Source of the DNA: Haplomitrium mnioides
Taxonomy: Eukaryota; Marchantiophyta; Haplomitriopsida; Calobryales
Length of the DNA: 46,405 nucleotides
Assembly (NCBI GenBank): GCA_049999725.1
Contig: JBNGIS010038730.1
Location: 1 to 46,405 of the forward strand
Direction of reading: 5' to 3'
The translations under genes and the position numbers were made by a program. Shown here in pieces: positions 1 through 10,929 of this stretch. Within the stretch, counting starts at the first letter, position 1. Each line of letters begins with the position of its first letter. The notes beneath the pieces are model-generated. The model saw nothing but the letters and a program-made list of their open reading frames with translations, searched no databases and had not been told where the DNA came from.

Positions 1-3000
1 TTTGCGCAACTCATCGCGATGCTTGTTGCTGAAGAGCTTGACCTTGGAGGGGGAGCCTCAAGTAGTCAAAGCAATACTGAGCAGGTGTTCTACTCAAATC
101 GGGGTAGAAGAAGAGGCAGAAATACAACTAGAGGCAACATTGGTAGAGAACGCTCTAGTGGACCAACACAGTCCAACTCCCATCAGCAGTATGGTGGCAG
201 AGGCCAGACCAGAGGCAGGGGGAGAAACCAAGGACGTGGAGGTCAGCACAACATGTCAGGTACAGAGTGTTATTACTGTGGCAAGTCCGGTCATATGACT
301 AAGGATTGTTACAAAAAGCAGAATGACATGAAAGGAAACACTGCACAGGGTAATTATGTAGAATCCAATATCGGCAAAGGGTCGTTGTTTGTCATGCAGC
401 ATGGATTCTCAGCAGTGTCTAGTGCACAAGCTGGAGTTGAGGATAAGTGGTTCATAGATTCCGTATGTTCGAACCACATGACAGGTCATGGAGAGTGGTT
501 CAAGGAGACCAGAGATATGAGTACACTTGGGTATGTTGAGACCGGTGACTCTTCTATGCATCCTATCCAGAAGATAGGCCGTGTTCCTGTTATGATGGAG
601 AATGGAGAGACCAAGTGTTTGGAGGATGTTTTACACGTGCCTAAGATACAAAAGAATCTAATTTCGGTTGGGCAGTGTGTAGAGCAAAATATGCAAAATA
701 TACAGGTGAGATTCAATCCTACTGGAGTTTATATAGAGGATTGGGGCAACAATTGCAACCTGATTACTACAGGTAAGAAGAGTGGCAGGATGTTCACGTT
801 GGATGTGAGTATACCGAATGTCACTGAGGCAATGTTTGCTCATGGCACTGGAGTAGTGTCAGATATTGAGATTTGGCACAAGAGGATTGGTCATGTAAAC
901 ATTCCAAGGTTGAGACATATGCAGAAATTTGGAGTTGTAAATGGATTGCCAAAGTTTAAGGTGGAGGGCATGCAGAAGATATGTGAAGCATGTCAGTTTG
1001 CTAAGCAAACTAGGCGACCATTCACTCATGAAGCATATGCGGCTAGAAGGCCACTGGAGGGTGTACATTCGGATGTATGGGGCCCTACAAGAACAACTTC
1101 ACTTGGTGGGTGTTCTTATTATGTTACTTTCATTGATGATTGCTCAAGGAAAATGTGGATTTATTTCATAAAGCAGAAGAGTGAGGTGTTTTCACACTTC
1201 AAACATTTTCGAGCAATGGTGGAGAAGGAGAAAGGGCAGCACATCAAGTGCCTTAGATCTGATGATGGAGGTGAGTACTTTTCTGGAGAGTTTTGTTCAT
1301 ACTTGTAGAGAGAAGGCATCAAGAGACAGCAGTCTTGGAGGTATACGCCTCAGCAAAATGGAGTTGCTGAGAGGAAGAATCGGCATGTTGTGGAGGTAGC
1401 ATGTGCTTTGATGAATGAGAAGAGTATGCCTCATCACTACTGGTAGAAGTTGTGGCTACAGCGGTGTACATCATGAACCGCACGCCTACAGCTGCTATAC
1501 ATGGGATGACACCCGAAGAAAAGTTCACTGGAAGGAGGCCAGATATTTCACACTTGAAAGTTTTCGGCTGTATTGCTTATGTCCATGTTCCAGCTGAGAC
1601 GAGAAGCAAGCTGGATCCTAAAGCTGAGAAGTGTGTGTTCATAGGGTACTCACGTGAACAGAAAGGGTATAAGTGTTATTGTCCTACTTCACGTATGGTA
1701 AGAGTGAGTAGAGACGTTGTTTTTTATGAACTGAGCAGTTGGTATAACCCAAAGACTGTTGATGCACATGTTGATGTGAAAGGCAAGCAGGTGATGCTTG
1801 AGGAGAATCAACAAGTTCAGGAGCTCAGTGGACCTCAAGGTGAGTGTAGTAGCAGTGGGATATTGCAGGAGAGGTTGAACAGTAATATGGAGTTGCAAGC
1901 CTCGACTAGCTCACATTCGGAGATCGGAGGTGCTGGTGGTGTCCATGATGATGCAGATGAGGAGCTGAGAGAAATTTCAGCAACCACTCGTGTACAAGGG
2001 CAGCCATTACAGCCAGTACAGAGTCCACCCCTACGCAGAAGTGAGAGGGTAAGATACCCAGTGGACAGATTAATGCACAAGGGTGCATTCGCACTTCACC
2101 ATGCTTACATGGTTCAGGTAATCACTGAGAAGGAGCCGAATGTTTTTCATGAGGCTCTAAGTGATTGCAGATGGACTACAGCAATGGTTGAAGAGATGAA
2201 GGCCTTGGAGAAAAACCAGACATGGGATCTGGTCGATTTACCTGCAAGTAAGAAAGCTATCGGTTGTAAGTGGGTTTACAAAGTGAAGAGGAATGAAGAT
2301 GGCAGTGTAAGCAGGTTTAAGGCAAGGCTGGTAGCGAAGGGGTATGCTCAGACTCATGGTATTGATTATGAGGAGACTTTCAGCCCTGTAGCCAGAATGA
2401 CCACGGTCCGAGCTGTGATTGCAGTGGCAACAGCAAAACGGTGGACATTACACCAGATGGACGTGAAAAATGCTTTTCTACATGGGGAGCTGGAAGAGGA
2501 GGTGTATATGGTACAGCCACAAGGGTTCATAGATCTGGTCCATCCAAATCAGGTTTGTAGGCTCAAGAAGGCTCTATATGGGCTCAAGCAAGCACCTCGA
2601 GCATGGTCGAACAAGATTGGTGAGTATCTTGTTGCTATTGGGTTCTAGATTTCGAATTCAGATTATTCTCTTTATGTCAGGAGGACGGAGAAGGGAACCA
2701 TGCTCATACTCATATATGTTGATGATTTAATCTTGACTGGAGGTAGTCTTGATGATATTTTGGAAGTTAAGAACTTGCTGCATTCGAAGTTTGAGATGAA
2801 GGATCTAGGTGAGCTGAGGCATTTCCGTGGCATTGAGGTGATCAAATCAGATCAAGGGATCTGGTTGATTCAGAGGCAGTATGCATTGGAGATGCTGTCT
2901 AGATATGGAATGACAGGTTGTAAACCGATTGCTATACCCCTTGATCAGAATACAAAGCTGGTCAGTCATGAAGGGGAATTACTAGATGATCCTTCGAGCT

Positions 3001-3719
3001 TCAGGAAGATGGTAGGGAGCTTGATATATAGCACCATCACCAGGCCAGATTTGAGTTATGCTGTGGGCATGGTCAGTCAGTTTATGCAGACTCCAAGGAA
3101 GCCACACATGGATGCTGTGCGCAGGATTTTTCAGTACGTGAAAACCACACTTCAGTTTGGGTTGTTTTATGATAGCAATAGTGCATTCCAGCTTGCTGGT
3201 TTTACAGATGCAGATTGGGCAGGAAGTGCTGGTGACCGGAGATCTACTAGTGGCTTTGTTTTTTCATTTGGAAGTGTCGGAGTTGCATGGAGCAGCAAGA
3301 AGCAACCAACTGTTGCCCTCTCAAGCACAGAGTCGGAGTATCGAGGGGTAGCAATGGCTACATGTGAGGTAATGTGGTTGCTTAAGTTTTTGCAGGATGT
3401 AGATGTCCCTGTAAGAGGCCCAGTGAGGGTCCATTGTGACAATATAAGCAGTATTCAGCTAGCTAGTAACCCAGTTTTTCATGCACGTTCAAAGCACATT
3501 GAAGTGCATTATCATTTTGTTAGGGAGAAGGTTTTGGCTAGGGTGATTGACTTGCAGTACATCAGCATTGTGGAGCAGTTGGCTGATATTTTCACTAAGG
3601 CTTTAGGAGTAGAGAAGCTGCATAGGTTTCGGAAGCAGCTTGGAGTGTGTGTCTTGAGCTCGAGGGAGAGTATTGAGATTTCGAGCTCTAACTGCCGGTT
3701 AACTTGGCAGCCACCTTAG
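1..3719 (+). pseudogene. copia-1 Gag-Pol (Ty1/copia polyprotein), 5'-truncated by window, three lesions
   Basis: The frame gives copia domains in order. A Gag zinc knuckle (CX2CX4HX4C) lies at 268-309 after an Arg/Gly-rich stretch. The protease site at 457-468 reads D-S-V-C before S-N-H-M-T. The integrase zinc region is near 871-1000, with catalytic Asp at 1072 and 1264 and the Glu region (P-Q-Q-N-G-V-A-E-R) after 1340. Reverse transcriptase has Y-V-D-D at 2715-2726, and RNase H has T-D-A-D at 3204-3215, T-E-S-E-Y and C-D-N. Three lesions break it: TAG at 1306-1308, a net one-base loss at about 1444, and TAG at 2646-2648. The frame runs through the polypurine tract into the LTR. Copia-2 keeps CAG at the first stop position, so that stop is a C-to-T change. 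The protease Gly is replaced by Val. Family assignment is certain; the 5' start lies outside the window. Confidence 0.95.
3661..3670 (+). other. Polypurine tract of copia-1
   Basis: A purine-rich run (cgagggagag) lies four bases before the TGAGATT start of the LTR. Copia-2 has an equivalent run at the same distance from its LTR. Such tracts prime plus-strand synthesis in LTR elements. Confidence 0.75.
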
Positions 3720-3898
3720 TTAGCGCACAGTTATGTTAGGCCAGTTAGCTTAGGTGTATATATATGGGGCTGCTTGAGATGCACATTATGCTCTCTCTTC
3801 CCCTCTGTACTTGTTGGCGCTCCTGCCGTATAGTGAAGTACGTTCTTGCATATCTTTGTGTGCATATGAGATTAAGTGCTCTGCCTCTAACTCTAACA
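3674..3898 (+). repeat. 3' LTR of copia-1 (225 bp)
   Basis: The segment starts TGAGATT directly after the polypurine tract and ends CTCTAACA. The next base resumes the minus-strand gypsy-1 reading frame, which fixes the right edge. A TATA-like run is at 3755-3766. The block T-A-T-A-T-G-G-G-G-C and the word TTCTTGCA near the end are shared with the copia-2 LTRs. The 5' LTR and the left target-site copy lie outside the window, so the duplication cannot be checked. Confidence 0.85.
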
Positions 3899-4990
3899 AG
3901 CCTCAGCCAAATTATTGGAAATGCTTATAAAGGCTATCACAAACTCTTCTCCCTTCTCATCCTTCTGGGTCAGCATCGCTCCGAGCCCTGCTCTACTCCA
4001 ATCTATATGAAGCTGAAACGGTCTCTCTACAAGAGGTCTCCTCAAAATAGGTGCAGAAGTCAATCTACGTTTCAACTCCTAGAAGGCCCTCTCCTGGTCT
4101 TCACCCCACATCTATTCCTGATCCAGCTTGGTGATCATGGTCAAGGGCTTGGCGATTTGGCTAAAACCTTTTTTATATATTCTGTAGTAACCATGCAATT
4201 CCAAAAATGCATGGACTTTACTCACATCAGTGAGTTGTGGAATCTCAACAATGGCATTCACCTTAGTTTACTACACACCCAATCCGCCTGGATGTATAGA
4301 GTATCCAAAATACTCAATCTGGTCTTGAAAGAATTTTCACTTGCATGGATGCAGCTTCAACTTGTGGTACCTGAGCCTGTTGAACACCACTTGCAGATGC
4401 CTCTGGTGCTTGTCCACATGTGCTAAATAAACCATAATATCGTCGATGTAGCACTTCATAAAGTCCAAACCTAGAAGAACTCATTCCATCACCCTTTGGA
4501 ATTCAACTAGTGCATTCTTCAACCCAAATGGCAAGAACAACCATTGATATAATCGATTCTTACTGTGTGCATCAATACCTCAAAACGTTGGTTTGGCCTT
4601 GTCCTCTTGCCTCAATAGGAGCTGATGGTACCATGCCTCAAATCCAATGAGCTAAAGATCTTAGCATACCCAACTACATCAAAGATCTCCTCAGGTATAT
4701 GCATAGCATACCTGTCAAACTTGGTCTGCTAATGAATAACATGATAATCACCATACATCCTCATATCGGTGTAGTTCTCATGCACTTCCTTCTTGACTGG
4801 CATTACTGTGGCAGATGTGTATTCTCCAAATGACGTCTCCACCAATCCAGCCTCCGACAGATCTTGTGTCCTGGTCTGAATCAACCATCTCTCCACCACA
4901 CTACAACGGTATGGACGTCAAAAAATAGGTACATCACCAACCAACTCAATCGGATGTCTAGTCCTCTCAAGGTCCCCATGCTAAAAAAAA
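3899..4990 (-). pseudogene. gypsy-1 reverse transcriptase / start of RNase H
   Basis: Minus-strand translation gives the gypsy RT signature: a V-K-K motif, F-S-S-L-D-L-R-H-G, Q-W-L-F-L-P-F-G-L-K-N-A, and the catalytic Y-I-D-D-I at 4436-4450 followed by an H-Q-R-H-L block. The RNase H beginning (L-H-I-D-W-S-R-A-G-L-G-A) is at 3960-4020. It ends at N-N-L-A-E-A next to the copia-1 LTR. At least six in-frame stops or frameshifts are visible. The region just upstream (about 4990-5080) has the F-x-x-F-S-x-S-E-E-L linker that precedes RT in gypsy elements. Confidence 0.9.
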
Positions 4991-5394
4991 AACAGTACAA
5001 ATAACCATCAGTTCTTCGCTAAAAGAAAAACAATGTGAATAACCATGCAAGAACTGATGTACCTCTGCACTCTGACCTCTTATCAACTGCAGTCCAACTA
5101 GTGGCACCCATTTTTGCACAAGAGTCAAGTGATCTTCTTGCTTTACATTTGGCTTTGCTGAACTTTGACCGGATGAAATGTGATGTGGTAGAGTTAGACT
5201 TGAATCGTGATCCACTGAATTGTCACTCCTTTGGGCTGAAATTTGATCGTCAAAAAAATGACTCATTGCAACTGCAGATGTGTGGATCAGCCCTAACATT
5301 GCCTCCTTGGTACTTGATATTACACCCCAAGCAATAGCCTTGATTGTCCCAAAAGGCTGCATGCTAACTATTGGTGAGTTGGTCATCCCAGAAG
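4991..5394 (-). pseudogene. gypsy-1 linker between methyltransferase and RT domains
   Basis: Most of this stretch is open on the minus strand (4967-5431) and continues the polyprotein. It is rich in Ser, His and Gln, with no motif I recognise apart from the short pre-RT linker at its low end. It joins the methyltransferase C-terminal motifs (above 5440) to RT (below 4990). It is probably a spacer within the same polyprotein. Confidence 0.6.
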
Positions 5395-6310
5395 ATCGCA
5401 TCCTGCACTGTTCAGCTACCCCCAAACTCACAATCTAGGTAAGACAATTCAAATCCATGGCTTGTCCTAGCACATGGCATCACTCAATCTTGGCGATAGA
5501 TGCAATAGCAGTGGTACCAGTAGAGAACCCCATTTCCTTCTCTCTCTCATTGGCATTGGGTTCCACCAGCTTCTGCAAAGTTGCATCCTAAATAAGATCA
5601 AGGCCTCCTGCCTGAAATGCATAAGATGCAAGATGACTCACTAGTGTGGGAAATTCTCCAAGAGGTTGACCCACCATGTTGACTAATGCCAATGGTGGGC
5701 TGTTAGCATAAAGTACCCTCTGAGCATGACGTCTCGCATCCAAAATATCATCCACAATGGCACTTGGTGATCTTATAATCATGTCATAAGCTCTCTTCAA
5801 CACCTTAGTAGGCAACAGATTAGTCCACCACAATCGTGGCCGGTGTGCTCGTGATCTTGCTTGTGCAACATCCAACAATATGACACGTTTGATCCAAGAA
5901 CGCACTTGATGAACAATCTCCACAAGTGGCACCTGATGGAGTTGGAGAAGGCGTAGAATCCTTAGCATCTTCCAAAACAATTTTGAGCAAGGGTCTTGCA
6001 ATCCTTGGCCCAAACCAGCCCTTGATTGGCCCTAACATGGCCATCTTGCAATCAACAAATCAATAGGCTCCACTCTAGCTAAGTGGCCCATCCCCAACAA
6101 TAAGATATCGGTTGGCAATGCATGCAGATAACCTCACACTGCACTAATTGAAAGCAATCATGGAAATTGCTCAACCATCAGCGCCACATGCCTCAAGGAG
6201 ATTCTGCAGGCAATCTCGCTCTTCTCCACATGCAAATACCTCTACACTGGAATCCTTGCTTGGAGCACAACAACTAGCCTTGTATTGATGCCTCCAAACA
6301 ACTCCAACAA
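5395..6310 (-). pseudogene. C5 cytosine DNA methyltransferase domain inside gypsy-1 polyprotein
   Basis: Minus-strand frames give the C5-methyltransferase motifs in order. Motif I (cofactor binding) is E-L-F-G-G-I-N-T at 6278-6304. Motif IV has W-P-C with the catalytic Cys codon at 6035-6037, where the next codon, normally Gln, is TAG. A post-IV block G-L-Q-D-P-C-S-K-L-F-W follows. Motif VIII-like R-A-H-R-P-R-L-W-W-T-N is at 5820-5850. Motif IX/X-like M-G-F-S-T-G-T-T is at 5507-5533 and L-G-Q-A-M-D-L-N near 5447-5470. The family transfers methyl groups from AdoMet to cytosine C5 in DNA. The domain sits between protease and RT, so it was probably part of the polyprotein. Several stops and a shifted frame near 6010-6050 inactivate it. 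From memory, cytosine methyltransferases in retrotransposons have been reported for a charophyte alga and dinoflagellates; I could not check this. Confidence 0.85.
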
Positions 6311-6718
6311 ACAAATACCATTAGCAAGATACTACCATGATATCAGCATAGTATCTAATGGTGAAAGATCTACATGTCTAGATGTGATAGAACTATCTAG
6401 TGCAAGATATGGCACAAATGCATCATGCCAAACATCCTCAACAAACCTAGATGCTTGTACCTACTACAACTTCTCCTTACTTCCACTCACAAGAATCACC
6501 TCACCTGACGACGATGATGTTGGCATCATAACCTTGAATATGCCTCATCAATAGAAGGAATGTCGATTGCATGTGCGTTCCCCTCTAGCAAGTAAAAGTA
6601 GTCAGTGATAATCACAAAATGTTGATAACGCCATAGGTAGAGATAATGGACCCCCAACTGGTCCATTGAATCTGATAGACAACTTGCTCAATCGTGCCTA
6701 TCTAGATCGCCATCCAAG
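6311..6718 (-). pseudogene. gypsy-1 linker between protease and methyltransferase
   Basis: Minus-strand frames read as degraded polyprotein containing D-R-H-S-F, V-Q-A-S-R-F-V-E-D-V-W and D-L-S-P-L-D-T, with stops. The stretch links the D-F-W region after protease to motif I of the methyltransferase. No known fold is recognised. Confidence 0.55.
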
Positions 6719-7271
6719 CTAATAAGACACTAACTCGTCCCAAAAATCAATAGTGAACACTATGGGATATAAGACCATACACCTCACTAAAACATTATAA
6801 GACTCATCATTTGTAAGTATGGCTTGAACGCTCACATATGAGCTATCTGTGGGATGATCAACTTGCATTCTAATCTTGATCTCTCCACGTATGATGTGTT
6901 GCATGGGTGAAGGTCCTCCTAATGAAGTCTGGATTAGGAAAGGCAAATCTCTACATCTTTGGGCCTCAATCCCAACCCTTGCACAGCTGACTTGCCTAGC
7001 ATCAATGACTGTACACCTGTATCCAGTAATACTCTGGCTAGCCGGCACACCACATTTGAAGGACCAACAAGTCGAAAGATACCACTCCGATTGTCGATGG
7101 ACACTACACTGGGTCTGAATAATGTCTTCTGAAATGTTGGTCGAGCTAGTAACTCTATTAGTCGTGCTCCAACAGCATGCCATATCTCACCTCTAGACAT
7201 AGAGGCATCTGCGCTAGCTGCTCTACTCGCCAATCTTACTTCCATACTAGAAGTAGCACCCGAAGTCTCTT
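6719..7271 (-). pseudogene. gypsy-1 aspartic protease region
   Basis: The minus strand encodes V-L-L-D-T-G-V-Q (about 7009-7032), a retropepsin active-site D-T-G. Upstream is a segment (E-T-S-G-A-T-S-S, then A-S-R-A-A) and downstream a conserved tail with T-S-L-G-G, S-Y-N-V-L-V and F-T-I-D-F-W (6719-6930). The two halves are in different frames (6934-7284 and 6719-7183), so one frameshift lies between them. The low-coordinate end leads into the methyltransferase linker. The high-coordinate end is broken by the insert at 7272-7633. Confidence 0.85.
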
Positions 7272-7633
7272 TGTAATAGTACAAGTATAAGGTTGTGCTA
7301 TTTATAAGAAAATATAGAGGAGTGAAGGAAGTGGTAGAGGGTTACCTTTAGAGGTTGAGATAAGATTACTTGCCTTCAAAGTCACTTTTAATAGTGAGTT
7401 ACTTTTAGGGTTGAAATTAGAATTGACTTGTAACTAAAGAAAGGAGGATGACACCCTCTTCTCTTGTATAATTAGAAGGATTTTTTAGCCCCACTCTTCA
7501 TTCTGGAGTTCCTCTCAATTTGGTTTGGCTCTTTGCTTAGCTTTGGTTTGCTTATTAGCATTGAGTTGTGTAACTCTATTAGAGTTATTTGAAGTGTTAC
7601 TTATTTGGAAGTTGGTCTTTGAGTTCTTTTACA
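7272..7633. repeat. Solo-LTR-like insert (362 bp) in gypsy-1
   Basis: The insert begins TGTAA and ends TTACA, an inverted pair framing a TG...CA unit, and it interrupts the gypsy-1 frame between Gag and protease. It has no coding content. The flanks (ctctt before, cttcc after) share only part of a target-site duplication. A 26-base word at 7561-7586 recurs with two changes at 15537-15562, and the right ends of both segments look alike, so this is a repeat family. Strand of the parent element is unknown. Confidence 0.65.
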
Positions 7634-8160
7634 CTTCCCACATAATGTGGCTGCCAACTTGAACACTTCAACTAGTATGACTTCTCTGGTCAGCACATCC
7701 ATAACTGAAATGAGTGGTTTCTATACCACTACCATGGCTATCACCATAGCCGAAGACACACTCCCCTCCATTTGATTGATCTCTCCATCTCTTTGAAAGC
7801 ATGAGTTAGATGCATAGAAGTAGTTCTCACCAAATCTGTCAACTCAAATTACTGTGGAAGCGTTACCTATCTGTGAGCATCTCTCCTATGAGGACCCAAC
7901 TCCACTGTTGCTTCCCTACACTCAATAACCTTTGTTTGTTGCTCTGGTCACCGTGGCAAACGCATCAACGTGGGTTGTCCCACACATAAATTCCATACCA
8001 ACTAAATCTCCATCAACTATATATGAAGTAGAGGCTTCACCTCCAGAGTTGGGTTTAGCCTATGCTGTAGTCATAGAAATTAACTATTGCTCCAGTTGTG
8101 CAATCCTAACATCCTTAGAATCCATAGTAGTTGTTGGAGCACCCACCCTAGCCCTCCCAG
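7634..8160 (-). pseudogene. gypsy-1 Gag C-terminal / linker region
   Basis: The minus strand continues the polyprotein between the zinc-knuckle region and the insertion point, with recognisable stretches such as V-L-T-R-E-V-I-L-V-E-V-F-K-L-A-A near 7640-7690. Several stops are present. No enzyme motif is seen. Confidence 0.55.
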
Positions 8161-9440
8161 CTAGTGATGCTCCTTTACTACGACCAACTCGCCCACCTCT
8201 ACTTTACTCACTTGTGCAAGCTCCTCCTCGTCGCAGCTCCGGATGAAGTGAAAAACATTTGTCTTTTGTGTGATCCATGACTCCTCAATGGTCATATTGT
8301 TGTTGGCTAATTGCACTCGCATCTCCAGAACAGACTGCTTGTGGCTTCTTTGCCTCTGAACATACCTTCTGCAAATGATCTCCACCACAAGTCCAACAAC
8401 CTGGCTGCTAACCTACATAAGATGGCAAAGATGACTATTCTCGAGCCTTATGACCCTTCTATGGCATAGACTGTGATGTAGATGTGGCTAGAGATGCAAA
8501 ATTTGGCGTTTCCTTCTGAAAACCAATAGTGACTACTCTCTCATTCACTAGGTTGAGCTCAATATGCTTTGACAATATAAACACAATGGCTAGAGTTGGA
8601 TCAGAATCCTTGAAAAGAGTGTCATCTCTCACTCTCCTCTTCAAATCCCTATCAATGATGAAATACCAAAATTGGACAGCTTGAACCTCTGCCACTCCCT
8701 TCGTGACATTGATGAGCCTTCTCATCCTAGTGTAGGCTTCCCTCAAGCTCTTTATAGTCTTGCACTAGAACTCGTGAAGACTCTTTAGCTTATCCGTCCT
8801 CATGCCCTTGTAATTCTGCTTGAGAAGCTAAAAAAACTCAATCATATGGTTAAACAAGAGAATCCCTCCACTCTTTGCTACAGTGACTGAAACATGTGTA
8901 CTGAAAACTCCTCCTGCCCTTGGAGCACCATGTGGCTAGTGCTACTAAAGGATGCTATATGAATCGCAGGGTAATGGGCACTTGCCCTTCCACCATAGGT
9001 GATGTAGACATAATTGGAAGACCAATTCTTTCTCCACTCCTCAATCTCAGTCAAATAAGCACACCGAAATTCATGGTAATCATCTATGGGCGGTATTTTG
9101 AAATGCTGAAACAAACCTTTCCATGCCATGAAAGGTGTAAAGAGAGCATAGTTCCACAATGTTTACAGATCACACAAAATATCAAACTCCTGGATGAAAT
9201 CATCTAGATCAATGGTGCCTATTGCACTAGAGAACCTCCTCGGCCTTTATGTGGCCCCATGCATCTCATCCATATCCCAAGACAACGGGGAATGTACCTT
9301 AATGCTAGAAAGAGTCTCCTCCTCTTTGTCCGATGTATGGTCACTTACCAATTGCTAAGTCGCTCCTGTTGTAGACCAAAATTGGATGCCACTACGAGTG
9401 ACGCCATACCGCAACCTTCCACCCTCTAGCTTTCTGTTGA
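8161..9440 (-). pseudogene. gypsy-1 Gag (capsid and zinc knuckle)
   Basis: The minus strand shows a retrotransposon Gag capsid block at 8459-8746 (R-E-A-Y-T-R-M-R-R-L-I, then Q-F-W-Y, then P-T-L-A). A knuckle of form CX2CX3HX4C is at 8360-8398 (C-W-T-C-G-G-D-H). A trailing H-T-K-D-K-C-F-S-L-H-P-E-L block follows. An N-terminal stretch at 8878-9220 includes I-D-D-Y-H-E-F-R and G-T-I-D-L-D-D-F-I-Q-E-F. Frames change at least three times. The start of Gag is not certain and is placed near 9440, where recognisable coding ends. Confidence 0.8.
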
Positions 9441-9744
9441 TCTTTGCTTAGCTGAGCTCACTCATATCTCACAGGTTGTGCTATTGCCACTCAACCATTT
9501 GCCCACAAGTCGGCTGAAATACGCAAAGACATACTTCTAAACAAGGTATACTTTGCTTGCCAGTTCTAGTTTATTGGTCTTCTTCTCAACTTAGGAGAAA
9601 AATTTGACAAACCAAAACAGAATTTTGTCGCTCTTTTTTTGAGTATTGCAGATTGCTCCTCGGTTTCTTGCAAACAAGTTTTCGGACTTTCTTGCTTCAT
9701 TTCAGCAAAAGTTTGAGCTTCCAGATAGCCTGCGCCTTGGGAGC

Positions 9745-9824
9745 GTGTAAGTGGACTCCTACCAACCTTGCACCCTCAATGGGGGTGTAAGTGGACTCCT
9801 ACCAGCCTTGCACCCCCAATGGGG
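9745..9824. repeat. Two-copy 40-bp tandem repeat
   Basis: Copies at 9745-9784 and 9785-9824 start gtgtaagtggactcctacc and differ at two positions. A partial G-rich tail follows. Confidence 0.95.
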
Positions 9825-9950
9825 GGTTGGTCTGGTTCAGCCTCTCTAAATTCATAAATTATTTATTATTTTATTTTACCAAAAATTCTGTTTTTTTATT
9901 CAATTAGTGATGAGTTACGTGCACTTTTGTGTTGCAAACAAATTAAAAGT

Positions 9951-10054
9951 GTTGCAAACAAATTTTTGGCAACAGGTCTCTTTTGAACCACCACTTGNNN
10001 NNNNNNNGTTGCAAACAAATTTTTGGCAACAGGTCTCTTTTGAACCACCACTTG
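9951..10054. other. 10-N assembly gap with identical 47-bp edges
   Basis: The Ns are at 9998-10007. The 47 bases before (9951-9997) are identical to the 47 bases after (10008-10054), which suggests two contig ends that overlap but were scaffolded rather than merged. Confidence 0.95.
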
Positions 10055-10929
10055 CAAACAGAGCATGTGCTTTCTGGCTTTGTCCAAGGCTCTCCGTCAC
10101 CCCCGAACAACGTACTCTTTTCAGTGATTCGGAAATTCTGTTCTGCAACTTTCTGCCAATATGTTTTGCCCAACATATTCCTGGAATATGTTGTGACTCC
10201 TTTCTCAACTGACTGTGCTCCCTCTCTCTTCTCAAACATATTTTTTGAGAGCTTAGCTGATTGCAAACAGAGTAAATCACCTCCGTAGCTGCTCATAAGA
10301 TTGCACTGCACCTTAGTGCCTTTTCTGATATTGGCTTTCTGCACTTTGTTGGAACCAGGTTTCTCTTGTCAAAACGGAGTTGATGCCTCCTAGGCCTGCC
10401 TAGATCTTGTTTTCAGAGATGCACTTTGTAATTCACTGTTCCAATAGATACAGGTCTCCTTTCTTTATAACTCCCAACAATTTCCACATACGGCTGGATA
10501 GGACCTCAAATCTATTGGACTCTGAACTTGCTCGAATTCCAAACTTCACAAGGAAGAGCCAATGATGCTATGAGAGAAAGCTTTCTCTTCCTATCCAAAT
10601 GCAGCTGGGAAATGCAAGATAGGCAAAAATTGATCCCTTGCAAATAAACACCCTACGAACTTGGTCAGAATCTGGACCCCATGCTTTACTCGTGAGTTCC
10701 TTATCCTTGGTGATCACAATCTTTAGAGTTCTTCCAACCTGCTTCTTTGTAAGAGGTTGCAGTTGTGTCAATCTTCAAGCAAGTGCTTTTACCTGCAGTT
10801 CACTTTGCTGAAATCACAATGACTCCATAACCTTCCTCAACAAATGTTCACACAAAGAGGATTCCAATAGGGTAAAGATCTCTTCTTCATGTTCTTACTA
10901 GAACAAATTCTGCAAATGATTTAGAAAGG

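Larger units (their letters stand above)
3899..9440 (-). mobile_element. gypsy-1: Ty3/gypsy element with embedded cytosine methyltransferase, 3' part cut by copia-1
   Basis: Reading the minus strand from 9440 down gives Gag with a zinc knuckle, an aspartic protease, a C5 DNA methyltransferase domain and reverse transcriptase. The frame then stops inside RNase H where copia-1 has inserted. Every domain carries several stops and frameshifts, so this copy is old. RNase H and integrase would lie left of copia-1, outside the window. The 5' LTR should lie above 9440 but was not recognised. A 362-bp solo-LTR-like insert (7272-7633) separates Gag from protease. Confidence 0.88.

Noticed and set aside
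3764-4426. 220-codon plus-strand frame
   Set aside because: It spans the copia-1 LTR and is antisense to the gypsy-1 RT, so it is a shadow frame.
7932-8246. 104-codon plus-strand frame
   Set aside because: Antisense to the gypsy-1 Gag region, with no family similarity.
9896-10344. Overlapping open frames on both strands around 10 kb
   Set aside because: They cross the 10-N gap and its duplicated edges, and no family motif is present.
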